Assembly: GCF_006716425.1 (NCBI RefSeq)
Contig: NZ_VFOZ01000001.1
Span: forward strand, 1,984,001-2,048,000
Length of the DNA: 64,000 nt
Reading direction: 5' to 3'
Origin: Actinoallomurus bryophytorum
Lineage (GTDB): Bacteria; Actinomycetota; Actinomycetes; Streptosporangiales; Streptosporangiaceae
In this document: one piece after another, positions 7,060-15,332 of the stretch
Position numbering within the stretch: position 1 is the stretch's first letter
Layout: every line of letters begins with the position of its first letter
Translations under genes and position numbers: made by a program
Notes under the pieces: generated by a model
What the model was told of the DNA's origin: nothing
The model's database searches: none
Seen by the model: the letters and a program-made list of their open reading frames with translations, nothing else

Positions 7060-8293
7060 TTCGCTCATCGCTGGGCGAAGGTCCCCGTCCTACCTGGGCG
7101 GGGGCCGCCCGGTGCGGGGTAGACGTTTCACAGCCACCAGCCCGGCCTGGCCGGGTCTTATGGTCGGCTCCGCGTCCGTTTTGGGTCTCCGGGCCACTCC
7201 CGGCGACAACAACATGTTCGACCAGGGAAGCGAGGTTGCTCGCGGCGTTGGCATCCCGGTCCAAGGACAGGCCGCATTCACCGCAGGTGAAGACGCGTTC
7301 GGACAGGCGCAGCTTGGCTTTCACCACACCACATCCCGAGCACCTCTTCGAGGACGGATACCAGCGGTCCGCGACGATGAGCGTCCCACCGTTCCAGACG
7401 GTTTGGTAGGCGAGCTGCCGGCGGATCTCACCGAACCCGGCATCAGAGATGACTCGCGCCAGCCGGCGGTTCTTCACCATCCCGGCAACGTGCAGGTCCT
7501 CCACCACGATCGAGCCGTACTCGCGGGCCAGGGCCGTGGTGAGCTTGTGGATCGCATCGCGTCTTCGGGCAGTGACGCGATGGTGGACGCGGTTGCGGGC
7601 GGCGTTGGCGCTCTTCCAGCGATTGGAGGGCTGTTGTCCGGTACGCCGGTCCGGACCCCGCTTGCGAGAGGCCGCACGGGAGGACCGGGTGAGTTTGCGT
7701 CGCGCCGCGTCGTAGTGCTTCGGGTTGGTGGCCGTCGGCCGGTCGTCGGAGAATACCGCGAGGGTCCTGATCCCCAGGTCCACACCCACCACCGCATCCG
7801 GGCGGGCCGGCGCGCGTATGGACCGTTGGACCTCGACCGTGAAGGACACGAACCAGCGTCCTGCCTCGGAACGGACGGTCGCCGACAAGATCCGGGCGCG
7901 GCCCTCCGCGATACGTCGCTGGAGCTTGCGCGTGGACTCGTGGGTCTTGAGCCGCCCAAGGCGCGGCAACCTCACATAGCGGCGGTCATCCTCAAGCCGG
8001 ATCGTGCCAGTGGTGAACCGCACCGACGGCGCGTACCTGCGCCTGGACTTGAAACGTGGGAAGCCCATCCGGCGGCCCTTCCGCTCACCCTTCCGGAAGT
8101 CGGACCAGTTCTTCAACGCGCGAGCGAGCTGGTCCAGGCCGGTGTTGTAGGCGAGGCGCGCCGCACCGGCATGTCGCAACAGCGCGCGCACCTGGCCGGG
8201 CGTTGGGTCCGAAGCAAAGCGATACGCCTGGACGACGGTCAACCGATCGCGGTACTCCACAGCCGAGACGGTAATGGCAGGGTCCGACAGCAC
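7034..8293 (-). CDS. tnpB: TnpB, RNA-guided nuclease of an IS200/IS605-type element
   Basis: 419 aa. It starts with the TnpB-typical VVQAYRFASDPTPGQ. RuvC residues are Asp172 (GVDLGIRTLAV), Glu265 (VVEDLHVAG) and Asp345/347 (SLDRDANAASNL). The zinc finger is CSGC...CGEC (Cys318, 321, 337, 340). All catalytic and metal positions are intact. The low-complexity tail after DANAASNL (AGSGPETQNGRGADHKTRPGR) is the conserved segment whose DNA also encodes the guide RNA. TnpB cuts DNA next to a transposon-adjacent motif and helps retain the element. No tnpA is present in the window, so this is a stand-alone tnpB. The GTG at 8293 is the longest start; a TTG at 8242 would also fit. Confidence 0.9.
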   Translation of the reverse strand: MLSDPAITVSAVEYRDRLTVVQAYRFASDPTPGQVRALLRHAGAARLAYNTGLDQLARALKNWSDFRKGERKGRRMGFPRFKSRRRYAPSVRFTTGTIRLEDDRRYVRLPRLGRLKTHESTRKLQRRIAEGRARILSATVRSEAGRWFVSFTVEVQRSIRAPARPDAVVGVDLGIRTLAVFSDDRPTATNPKHYDAARRKLTRSSRAASRKRGPDRRTGQQPSNRWKSANAARNRVHHRVTARRRDAIHKLTTALAREYGSIVVEDLHVAGMVKNRRLARVISDAGFGEIRRQLAYQTVWNGGTLIVADRWYPSSKRCSGCGVVKAKLRLSERVFTCGECGLSLDRDANAASNLASLVEHVVVAGSGPETQNGRGADHKTRPGRAGGCETSTPHRAAPAQVGRGPSPSDERITEIMRSR

Positions 8294-8384
8294 AAGGGCT
8301 CAGGCTGCGTCAACGAATGACGTCCATCGATGGAACATGAGATTCGTCGATGAACCCAGCAACGGTCGCCAAAACCCCACGGGA

Positions 8385-8867
8385 TCACTCGGCGGTCTGG
8401 ACCGTGGGCGCGTGCCCATTCCATGCAGCGATCACGCTGGACGTCCGGTCCTCCTTGGTGAAGTCGACCCGGAGCCACTGGTCGCCCCGCCAGGTCTGCA
8501 CGGTGTACCCCGGGTTGGGGATGGCCGAAACCAGCCGCGCGGCGGTGTCCGTCATGGACAGCACGACCCGGCCGCCGCGGACCACATAGGTGTGGTCGCT
8601 CCCCGCGGAGGAAAGGGAGGCCGTCGCCGAGTACGACGGCTTTCGCGCGGGTGTCGCGAACGTGGAAGAGTCGGCGGGCGGAGCGCTCGAACTCACGGCG
8701 GTCGGCAGCACGGAGGGCTGGTCGCCGACGACCGGCCGGGCCGGCGGTTCGCCGAACACGGCGTTGTGCAGGACCGGGCGCGCACCGAACCAGACCAGCA
8801 GCACGGCCAGCGCGGTCGCGCCACACCACATAACCACATATGTCAACACTTGCCGCATCGATGCCAT
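8385..8867 (-). CDS. Small membrane-anchored extracytoplasmic protein
   Basis: 160 aa. An N-terminal helix (VLTYVVMWCGATALAVLLVWFGA, residues about 6-30) is followed by a Ser/Pro/Ala-rich linker and a C-terminal domain of about 75 residues (YVVRGGRVVLSMTDTAARLVSAIPNP, then YTVQTWRGDQWLRVDFT). The last part looks like a compact beta domain. The ATG at 8867 has AAGGGG four bases upstream; a second ATG lies at 8858. The start is only 22 bases from the divergent response regulator, so their promoters overlap and the two-component system may control it. I do not recognise the family. Confidence 0.75.
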   Translation of the reverse strand: MASMRQVLTYVVMWCGATALAVLLVWFGARPVLHNAVFGEPPARPVVGDQPSVLPTAVSSSAPPADSSTFATPARKPSYSATASLSSAGSDHTYVVRGGRVVLSMTDTAARLVSAIPNPGYTVQTWRGDQWLRVDFTKEDRTSSVIAAWNGHAPTVQTAE

Positions 8868-8889
8868 CGTGCCCCTTAGGGTACGGAAC

Positions 8890-9567
8890 ATGGCGAATGT
8901 GCTAGTCGTCGAAGACGACCAGTTCGTACGCTCCGCACTGATCCGCGAGCTTTCCGAGCGCTCCCACACCGTACGCAGCGCGAGCACGGCACTCGACGCT
9001 CTGCGCGAGGTGGCCCAGGCCGCGCCGGACGTCGTGGTCCTCGACCTGGGACTACCTGATCTCGACGGGGCCGAGGCTCTCAAGATGCTGCGTGCGGTCT
9101 CCGACGTGCCCGTGATCGTGGCGACGGCTCGCGACGAGGAGGCCGAGGTCGTACGGCTCCTCAACGCGGGTGCCGACGACTACCTCATCAAGCCGTTCTC
9201 CCCCGAGCACCTGATCGCCCGTCTCACCGCGATCCTGCGCCGGTCCCGGCAGTCCGCCCCTCCGCGGGTCTGCCAGGTCGGCGGGCTGCGGGTCGACCTC
9301 GAGGGGCGCGAGGCGTACCTGGACGAAGCGCTGCTCGATCTCACCCGCCGGGAGTTCGACCTGCTCGCGCACCTGGCGTTCCGTGCGGGGCAGGTGGTCT
9401 CGCGGCGCGAGTTGCTCGCCGAGGTGTGGCGTCAGTCCTACGGCGACGACCAGACGATCGACGTCCACCTGTCCTGGCTGCGCCGCAAGCTCGGTGAGAC
9501 CGCGTCGCGTCCGCGTTACCTGCACACGGTCCGCGGGGTCGGTGTGAAGCTCCTGCCCCCCGAATGA
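8890..9567 (+). CDS. OmpR/PhoB-family response regulator
   Basis: 225 aa. The receiver domain has acidic pocket EDD (8-10), phosphoacceptor Asp52 in VVVLDLGLPD, and Lys101 in LIKPFSP. The C-terminal winged helix (about 130-225) has LDLTRREFDLLAHLAFRAGQVVSRRELL and a recognition helix region with DVHLSWLRRKLGE. It is a DNA-binding transcription factor activated by the kinase encoded next. The ATG at 8890 begins the receiver directly (MANVLVVEDD). TAGGGT at 8877-8882 is a possible -10 that would make the message leaderless. Confidence 0.95.
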   Translation: MANVLVVEDDQFVRSALIRELSERSHTVRSASTALDALREVAQAAPDVVVLDLGLPDLDGAEALKMLRAVSDVPVIVATARDEEAEVVRLLNAGADDYLIKPFSPEHLIARLTAILRRSRQSAPPRVCQVGGLRVDLEGREAYLDEALLDLTRREFDLLAHLAFRAGQVVSRRELLAEVWRQSYGDDQTIDVHLSWLRRKLGETASRPRYLHTVRGVGVKLLPPE

Positions 9568-9647
9568 GCCCGCATGAGCCCGCATAAGTCCCGTGAGCCC
9601 CGCATGAGCCCTGGACGATCCCGGTACGAGACCCGCACGAGCCCCGG
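9568..9647 (+). repeat. Degenerate 10-13-bp tandem repeats between regulator and kinase
   Basis: The 80 bases between the stop of the response regulator and the ATG of the kinase consist of about six degenerate units of GAGCCCCGCAT (for example GAGCCCGCAT, GTGAGCCCCGCAT, GAGACCCGCAC). No typical ribosome-binding site is visible. Confidence 0.7.
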
Positions 9648-10934
9648 ATGAGACGGTCCCTCGCCCTGGTGTCCGCGGCCGTCACGTCGATGGTCGCGCT
9701 CGCCTTCCTCGTACCGCTCGCGCTCATGGTCCGCGAGATCGCACGTGACCGCGCGCTGGCCGACGCCGAACGGCAGGCGGGCTCGCTCGCGCCGGCGCTG
9801 GCCATCTCGACGGACCGCGCCGCGATCGAGCGCGCGGTCGCCAGCACCCAGGCCGGCGAGGCGGGCCGGGTGTCCGTGCATCTGCCCGGCCGCGCCGCGA
9901 TCGGCGCCTCGCACGCCCGGCTGGAGGACCTGCAGACCGCCCAGGTGCAGGGCCGGTCGTTCTCGGCGGGCGTGCCGGGCGGGTACGTGCTCCTGCAGCC
10001 GGTCGCGATGGACGAGGGCCGTACGACGGTGGTGGAGGTCTATCTCCCCAAGCAGGACCTGACCCGCGGGGTGCGGTCGGCGTGGATCGTGCTGACCGGG
10101 GTGGCCGCGGTCCTCGTCGTCGGCTCCGTCGTGGTGGCGGACCGCCTCGCCGCGCGGGTCGTCGGCTCCGCGCGCACCCTCGCCAAGGCCGCCACGATCC
10201 TGGGCGGCGGTGACCTGCGGACCCGGATCGACCCGCAGGGACCACCGGAGCTGCGCGAGGCGGGCCGTGCCTTCAACACCATGGCCGACCACGTCGAGGC
10301 GCTGCTGTCCGCCGAACGCGAGATGGTCGCCGACCTGTCCCATCGCCTGCGCACGCCGCTCACCGCGATGCGGCTGAACGCCGCCGCGCTCGGCTCCGAA
10401 CCCGCGGCCGAGCAGACCCGCCTCGCGGTCACGCGCCTCGAGGAGGAGGTCGACCAGATCATCGGGGCGGCGCGCAAGCCGAAGGGGCGTGCGCTCTGCG
10501 ATGCCGCCGAGGTCCTGCGCGACCGGATGGCCTTCTGGTCGGCCCTGGCCGAGGACCAGGGCCGCTCCTGCGAGCTGGTCGGCGCCGAACGGCCCGTGGC
10601 CGTGCCCGTCGTACGCGGTGAGCTGCGCGCCGTACTGGACTCGCTGCTGGGCAACGTGTTCCGGCACACGCCGGAGGGCACGGCGTTCATGGTGACGCTG
10701 TACCAGGGCGTCGGCCGTGTGGTCATCCTCGTCGCCGACGCGGGTCCGGGGATCACCGACTCCGACGCGGCGCTGCGCCGTGGTGCGAGCGGGGGCGGTT
10801 CGACCGGGCTGGGGCTCGACATCGCCCACCGGATGGCCACGGCGGCGGGCGGAGACGTACGGATCGACCGGTCGACCCTCGGCGGCGCGCAGATCCAGAT
10901 CTGGCTACCGGCCGCGCGCGCCCGGCGACTGTGA
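9648..10934 (+). CDS. Sensor histidine kinase
   Basis: 428 aa membrane kinase. TM1 is about residues 5-28 and TM2 about 145-165, with an extracytoplasmic sensor of about 115 residues between. A HAMP domain follows (VVGSARTLAKAATILGGGDLRTRI). The H-box DLSHRLRTPLTAMRL gives phospho-His232. The ATPase has N-box LDSLLGNVFRHTPEGT, G1 DAGPGI and G2 GGSTGLGLDIA. The partner is the OmpR-type regulator just upstream. The ligand cannot be read from the sequence. The adjacent secreted GH18 protein and the divergent membrane protein are plausible targets. Confidence 0.93.
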   Translation: MRRSLALVSAAVTSMVALAFLVPLALMVREIARDRALADAERQAGSLAPALAISTDRAAIERAVASTQAGEAGRVSVHLPGRAAIGASHARLEDLQTAQVQGRSFSAGVPGGYVLLQPVAMDEGRTTVVEVYLPKQDLTRGVRSAWIVLTGVAAVLVVGSVVVADRLAARVVGSARTLAKAATILGGGDLRTRIDPQGPPELREAGRAFNTMADHVEALLSAEREMVADLSHRLRTPLTAMRLNAAALGSEPAAEQTRLAVTRLEEEVDQIIGAARKPKGRALCDAAEVLRDRMAFWSALAEDQGRSCELVGAERPVAVPVVRGELRAVLDSLLGNVFRHTPEGTAFMVTLYQGVGRVVILVADAGPGITDSDAALRRGASGGGSTGLGLDIAHRMATAAGGDVRIDRSTLGGAQIQIWLPAARARRL

Positions 10935-10954
10935 GCCCGCAACGACTATGGGTC

Positions 10955-10984
10955 GCTTAGCTCCCCCTTAAACGGAGCTTAAGC
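10955..10984. promoter_or_regulatory. Inverted repeat between kinase and GH18 genes
   Basis: GCTTAGCTCC (10955-10964) faces GGAGCTTAAGC (10974-10984), complementary apart from one bulged base, with nine bases between. It lies 21 bases after the kinase stop and about 80 bases before the GH18 start. It could be a weak terminator or an operator for the GH18 gene; there is no T-tract. Confidence 0.4.
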
Positions 10985-11064
10985 GGGCGGACCGGGGGCG
11001 CCGCCGCCCCTAACGTCATGGGCGTACCCGCACCACGGTCGCCCACGACGGAGGTACACCGGCG

Positions 11065-12171
11065 ATGAGGTCCCCACGAGGCAAGGCCATCCTGCTGGCC
11101 GGCGGCATCGCCGCGGCCGCCGTCGGGACCGTCATGCTCGCTCCCGGTGGGAGCGGCGCGAGGCCCGCGGCGGAACGGGCGGCCGTCACCGGCACGCGGC
11201 CCACGCACCGGGCGGCCGGGCGCAAGGCCCCCGCGAACTCCGCGCGGATCTCCAGGGCCGTCGAGCCCGCGGCCGGTTTCTCGCCCTATGTCGACGTCGG
11301 CCTCTACCCGGCCTTCGATCTGACCGGAACCGCCGCCAAGGCCGGCGTACGGACGTTCAACCTCGCGTTCGTCGTCTCCGGCGGCGGATGCGAACCGAAG
11401 TGGGGCGGCTCCCAGGCGCTCGAGGACAACGCGGTCGCCCAGCAGATCGGCGCGCTGCGGGAGTTTGGCGGTGACGTGCGGGTCTCCTTCGGCGGCCAGG
11501 CCGGCACCGAGCTCGCCCAGGCCTGCGGGAGTTCCGCGCAGCTCGCCGCGGCGTACAAGAAGGTGATCGACACCTTCAAGCTGACCAAGGTCGACTTCGA
11601 CGTCGAAGGCGCGGCGATCGCCGACACCGCCGCCAACGCACGGCGGGACGAGGCGATCGCCCAGCTGCAGAAGCAGGTCGACGGCCTCGACGTGTCGCTC
11701 ACGCTGCCGGTCCTGCCCTCCGGGCTCACCGGCGAGGGCCTCGGGCTCGTGACCGACGCCGCGAACAAGGGTGTCGATGTCTCCGCCGTGAACATCATGG
11801 CGATGGACTACGGCGACGGCGCGGCCCCGCAGCCGGGCGGCCGGATGGGCGACTACGCGATCCAGGCGGCGACCTCGACCGAGGCGCAGGTGAGGAAGGC
11901 GCTCGGTGTCCAGGACGCCTTCGGCAGGATCGCGGTCACCCCGATGATCGGCGTCAACGACACGAGCACCGAGGTCTTCACCGTCGCCGACGCCACCAAG
12001 CTCGCCGCCTTCGCGCGGACGAAGAAGCTCGCCTGGCTGTCGATGTGGTCCGCCACACGCGACAAGCCCTGCCCGGGTGGTCCGAAGAACAGCGCCGATC
12101 CGACCTGCAGCAGTGTCGCGCAGGACGATCTCGCCTTCACCGATGCCTTCTCTGAGGCCTCCACAAGCTAA
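11065..12171 (+). CDS. Secreted GH18 (chitinase-like) protein
   Basis: 368 aa. An N-terminal signal segment (RGKAILLAGGIAAAAVGTVMLA) is followed by an Ala/Arg-rich linker to about residue 70 and a TIM-barrel domain. The GH18 signature is KVDFDVEG (Asp177, Asp179, catalytic Glu181), preceded by the SFGG strand (DVRVSFGGQAG). NIMAMDYGDG and WLSMWSATRD match later GH18 strands. Members of this actinobacterial group cleave chitin or bind it without strong activity. The DxDxE triad is complete, so hydrolysis of beta-1,4-GlcNAc polymers is likely. A GGAGG site precedes the ATG. A strong terminator follows. Confidence 0.88.
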   Translation: MRSPRGKAILLAGGIAAAAVGTVMLAPGGSGARPAAERAAVTGTRPTHRAAGRKAPANSARISRAVEPAAGFSPYVDVGLYPAFDLTGTAAKAGVRTFNLAFVVSGGGCEPKWGGSQALEDNAVAQQIGALREFGGDVRVSFGGQAGTELAQACGSSAQLAAAYKKVIDTFKLTKVDFDVEGAAIADTAANARRDEAIAQLQKQVDGLDVSLTLPVLPSGLTGEGLGLVTDAANKGVDVSAVNIMAMDYGDGAAPQPGGRMGDYAIQAATSTEAQVRKALGVQDAFGRIAVTPMIGVNDTSTEVFTVADATKLAAFARTKKLAWLSMWSATRDKPCPGGPKNSADPTCSSVAQDDLAFTDAFSEASTS

Positions 12172-12188
12172 CTCGGATACCCCGCCCG

Positions 12189-12231
12189 GGGGCGGGCCGT
12201 GCGCCGACCCACGCACGGCCCGCCCCTTTTT
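12189..12231 (+). terminator. Rho-independent terminator after the GH18 gene
   Basis: A 15-bp stem, GGGGCGGGCCGTGCG (12189-12203) with CGCACGGCCCGCCCC (12212-12226), has an 8-base loop and is followed by five Ts (12227-12231). It is the clearest intrinsic terminator in the window. Confidence 0.93.
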
Positions 12232-12255
12232 CGTGCACTTTGCCGGTTAGTCGAC

Positions 12256-12373
12256 TTATCGTCCGAACTCACAGTCGACACCGTTCGCACAGCTCAGCGA
12301 ACGGACGATAACAAGTTGTAACGGGGCGATAACCCAGTGGAACCATCCGGCTGACGTAGAGCGGTTGCGTCAG
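12256..12373 (+). promoter_or_regulatory. Leader with competing inverted repeats upstream of the exopolysaccharide operon
   Basis: TTATCGTCCG (12256-12265) is exactly complementary to CGGACGATAA (12302-12311). Inside it CCGTTCGC (12281-12288) pairs with GCGAACGG (12297-12304). The two stems share bases 12302-12304, so as RNA they exclude each other at the base. CTGACG (12351-12356) pairs with CGTCAG (12368-12373) further down. The remaining leader runs to the ATG at 12488. The set could be a structured leader or overlapping regulator sites. Confidence 0.5.
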
Positions 12374-12487
12374 TCTGGGGAGGGTTTTCGCGACCCCGCA
12401 TCCGACGATCGATGGTGTCAGCCCGCACGAGCCTCGGCTGGAGACCAGGTTTCTCCGAGCATCGATCTGCCAAACGGGGGCACCCAA

Positions 12488-13294
12488 ATGCACGAGCCGG
12501 ACTCTGTCCAACTCACCGACGGCATGCAATCCGGCGCGGTCCTGCACCACCTTGATGCCGCACGCTACCGCGCTTCCTGGCCGACCGTCTCCGCCGTCAT
12601 CCCAACGCTCAACGAAGCCGAGAATCTCCGATGGCTCCTGCCCCGTCTCTCCGGGGTGGACGAGATCATCATCGTCGACGGCGAATCCGATGACGGCACC
12701 ATCGACCTCGTACGCAAGCTTCGCCCGGACGCGGTCGTCATCGAGCAACCCCCCATCGGCAAGGGCGCCGCGATGCGAGCCGGGTTCCAGGCCGCCACCA
12801 GCGACGTGATCGTCTCCATCGACGCCGACGGAAGCATGGATCCTAAGGAGATCGACGCGTTCGTCGCGCTGATCTGCTGCGGGTTCGACGTCGTGAAGGG
12901 TTCCCGCTACTGCGTCGGCGGCGGCTCCGACGACCTGACCCTCATCCGCCGGGCCGGCAACCTCTGGCTCACCAGGCTCGCCAACGTGCTGTACGGCGTG
13001 CGCTGGACCGACCTTTGCTACGGCTACATCGCCCTGCGCCGTTCGGTCGTCGACCGGCTCGGCCTGGCGGCCGACGGCTTCGAGATCGAGACCGAGCTCT
13101 GCGTCAACGCGATCACGGCCGGCCTCCGCGTCGCGGAAGTCCCCAGCCACGAGCTCGACCGCCGCTCAGGCGAGTCGAAGCTGAACGCCCGCCGCGACGG
13201 CCTGCGGGTCCTGCGCACGATGATGCGAAACCGGCGCACACCCCCACGTGCGGTCCTGCCCCGCTACGAGCCCGGCTTCGAGGAGGCGGGTTGA
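12488..13294 (+). CDS. Family 2 glycosyltransferase, dolichyl-phosphate-mannose-synthase-like
   Basis: 268 aa. The GT-A nucleotide-binding strand SAVIPTLNEAENL, IVDGESDDGT, the GKGAAMRAGF segment and the metal-binding DADGSMDP are typical of processive-independent GT2 enzymes such as DPM1-like polyprenyl-phosphate glycosyltransferases. There is no C-terminal membrane domain, unlike GtrB types. It probably loads a sugar on a lipid carrier or growing saccharide. It is the first gene of the operon; its stop overlaps the next start by one base. The ATG at 12488 begins 36 residues before the GT strand and lies behind a long structured leader. Confidence 0.88.
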   Translation: MHEPDSVQLTDGMQSGAVLHHLDAARYRASWPTVSAVIPTLNEAENLRWLLPRLSGVDEIIIVDGESDDGTIDLVRKLRPDAVVIEQPPIGKGAAMRAGFQAATSDVIVSIDADGSMDPKEIDAFVALICCGFDVVKGSRYCVGGGSDDLTLIRRAGNLWLTRLANVLYGVRWTDLCYGYIALRRSVVDRLGLAADGFEIETELCVNAITAGLRVAEVPSHELDRRSGESKLNARRDGLRVLRTMMRNRRTPPRAVLPRYEPGFEEAG

Positions 13295-14373
13295 TGAAGA
13301 TCGAGGTCGTTCATCCCAAGGAGCTCGGCGAAGCCGAGGTGCGCCGATGGCGTGCCCTCCAGGCCTCCACCCCCACCCTTGCCAACCCCTTTCTGTCCCC
13401 GGAGTTCACCCTCGCGGTGGGCCGGTTCCGTCCCGGCGCACGTGTGGCGGTGCTCGGTGACGAGTCCGGCATCGCCGGGTTCTTCCCGCACGAACGCCAC
13501 ACCCTGGGCATCGGCCGTCCCATCGGCGCCGGGCTGACCGACTGCCAGGGGCTCGTCGCGCCGCCCGGCATCGAGCTCGACGTACGTGCCCTGCTGCGCG
13601 CCTGCCGCCTGTCGGTCTGGGAGTTCGACCACCTGCTCGCCGACCAGACCGCCTTCGCGCCCTACCACGCGGAGACGCGTGTCGAGCCGGTCATGGATCT
13701 GAGCGAGGGCTTCACGGCGTACGCCGAGGGCGCGCGGCAGCGGGCGCCCAAGACGATCAAGACGGTCCGGTACAAGGAACGCAAGCTCGGACGTGAGGCC
13801 GGCGAGGTCACCTACATCTTCAGCGAGCGCGGCACGGGCGAGCTCCACCGCCTGATGGCCTGGAAGTCGGCCCAGTACCGCCGCACCGGCCGCACCGACC
13901 GGTTCGCCGAGTCCTGGATCGTCGCCCTCGTCGAACACCTGCACGCGACCGGCACCGGCGTGCTCAGCGTCCTGCGTGCCGGCGGCCGTCCCATCTCGGC
14001 CCACCTCGGCCTGCGCTCGGGCACGGTGATGGCCGGGTGGTTCCCCGCGTACGACATGGAGTTCAGCAGATACTCCCCCGGCATGGTCGGTCATCTGCGG
14101 ATGGCCGAGGCGGCGGCCGGCGCCGGCATCACGCAGATCGCCATGGGCCGTGGCGGCCGGGAGTACAAGGACTGGCTGAAGAACGGGGAGTTCCCGATCG
14201 CCGAGGGCCGGGTGGCCCGTGCGTCGGCGGCCGCCGGGCTGCACTGGGTCAAAGACGCCCCGGTGCGCCGGGCGCGCAGCGCCGTGCTCGCCCATCCCGC
14301 CCTGTACGCGCGGGCGGACCGGGTACTCAAGACCTACGCCCGCCTGCGCCGTCACACCGGGGACGCGGCGTGA
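13294..14373 (+). CDS. FemAB/GNAT-like acyl- or aminoacyl-transferase of a polysaccharide locus
   Basis: 359 aa. Two GNAT-like halves are recognisable. The second contains YKERKLGREAGEVTYIF, LHRLMAWKSAQYRRTGR and LRAGGRPISAHLGLRSGTVMAGWFPAYD, which match the BioF2/CelD-type acetyltransferase domain. Such proteins sit in exopolysaccharide clusters and probably acylate a sugar or cell-wall intermediate. There is no signal or membrane segment. The start ATG (13294-13296) overlaps the previous TGA by one base. The stop overlaps the next GTG. Confidence 0.82.
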   Translation: MKIEVVHPKELGEAEVRRWRALQASTPTLANPFLSPEFTLAVGRFRPGARVAVLGDESGIAGFFPHERHTLGIGRPIGAGLTDCQGLVAPPGIELDVRALLRACRLSVWEFDHLLADQTAFAPYHAETRVEPVMDLSEGFTAYAEGARQRAPKTIKTVRYKERKLGREAGEVTYIFSERGTGELHRLMAWKSAQYRRTGRTDRFAESWIVALVEHLHATGTGVLSVLRAGGRPISAHLGLRSGTVMAGWFPAYDMEFSRYSPGMVGHLRMAEAAAGAGITQIAMGRGGREYKDWLKNGEFPIAEGRVARASAAAGLHWVKDAPVRRARSAVLAHPALYARADRVLKTYARLRRHTGDAA

Positions 14374-15332
14374 AGATCTCGGTCGTCATCTGCGCGTACA
14401 CCGAGGAGCGGTGGGACGACGTCCTGGCCGCGGTCGGGTCGGTGCGCTCCCAGAGCCTGCCCGCGCACGAGATCATCCTCGTGGTCGACCACAACCCGGC
14501 GCTGCTGGGCCGGCTGCGCCTGGCGCTGACGGACGTGAAGGTCATCCCCAACTCCGGCCGGCGCGGACTCTCCGGCGGCAAGAACACCGGTGTCGCGGCG
14601 GCCCGCGGCGACGTCGTCGCCTTCCTCGACGACGACGCGACCGCCGAGGCGGATTGGCTGGCGGCGATGGCCGGCGGCTACGACGTCGCGAACGTCGCCG
14701 GGGTCGGCGGCCTGACGCTGCCGCGCTGGGACACCGCGGTCCCCCGGTGGTTCCCCGACGAGTTCGCCTGGGTCGTCGGCTGCACCTACCGCGGCATGGC
14801 CGCGGGGCCGATCCGCAACCTGATGGGCGGTAACGCGTCCTTCCGGCGTGAGGCGTTCGACGTGGCCGGCGGCTTCCGCAGCGGTATCGGCCGCGCGGCC
14901 GGCGGGAGGCCGCTGGGCTGTGAGGAGACGGAGTTCTGCATCCGGCTACGGCAGGCCGCGCCCGAGACGGTGCTGCTGTTCGAGGACAGAGCGGTGATCT
15001 GGCACCGGGTGCCGGCCGAACGCGCACGCTTCGCCTACTTCCGCAGCCGTTGCTACGCCGAAGGGCTCTCCAAGGCGATGGTCACGCGGAGCGTCGGGAT
15101 GGGCGACGGCCTGGCCAGCGAACGCCGGCACGCGCTGGTGGCGCTCCCGCGCGGCGTCGCGCACGGACTGCGGGCCGCCGTCACCGGTGACCCGTACGGT
15201 CTCGGCCGCGCCGCCTCGATCGTCGCCGGGCTGGCGTTCACGACCGCCGGCTATGCCGCCGGCTCCATCCGGGCGAGCGAGGTTCACCGTCCGGCGGTGA
15301 GCACACGCCGCAGCGAACAGGAGGCACAGTGA
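14370..15332 (+). CDS. Family 2 glycosyltransferase
   Basis: 320 aa. ISVVICAYTEERWDDV and the acceptor strand VVAFLDDDATAEADWLAAM form a GT-A fold with the DDD metal site. GGNASFRREAFDVAGGF and GCEETEFCIRL match the acceptor loop and ED motif of inverting GT2 enzymes that extend surface polysaccharide. The C-terminal 70 residues contain an amphipathic, Ala/Gly-rich stretch (LVALPRGVAHGLRAAV, IVAGLAFTTAGYAAG) that may dock on the membrane. The GTG at 14370 overlaps the previous stop by three bases (GTGA). Confidence 0.9.
   Translation: MKISVVICAYTEERWDDVLAAVGSVRSQSLPAHEIILVVDHNPALLGRLRLALTDVKVIPNSGRRGLSGGKNTGVAAARGDVVAFLDDDATAEADWLAAMAGGYDVANVAGVGGLTLPRWDTAVPRWFPDEFAWVVGCTYRGMAAGPIRNLMGGNASFRREAFDVAGGFRSGIGRAAGGRPLGCEETEFCIRLRQAAPETVLLFEDRAVIWHRVPAERARFAYFRSRCYAEGLSKAMVTRSVGMGDGLASERRHALVALPRGVAHGLRAAVTGDPYGLGRAASIVAGLAFTTAGYAAGSIRASEVHRPAVSTRRSEQEAQ

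Noticed and set aside
7034-8293. Cas12-type CRISPR nuclease with array
   Set aside because: The protein has TnpB length and termini, and no direct repeats with spacers occur anywhere in the window.
5737-8320. Long plus-strand frames of 427 and 592 codons
   Set aside because: They lie antisense to the crotonase, SDR and TnpB genes, whose motifs are complete on the minus strand.
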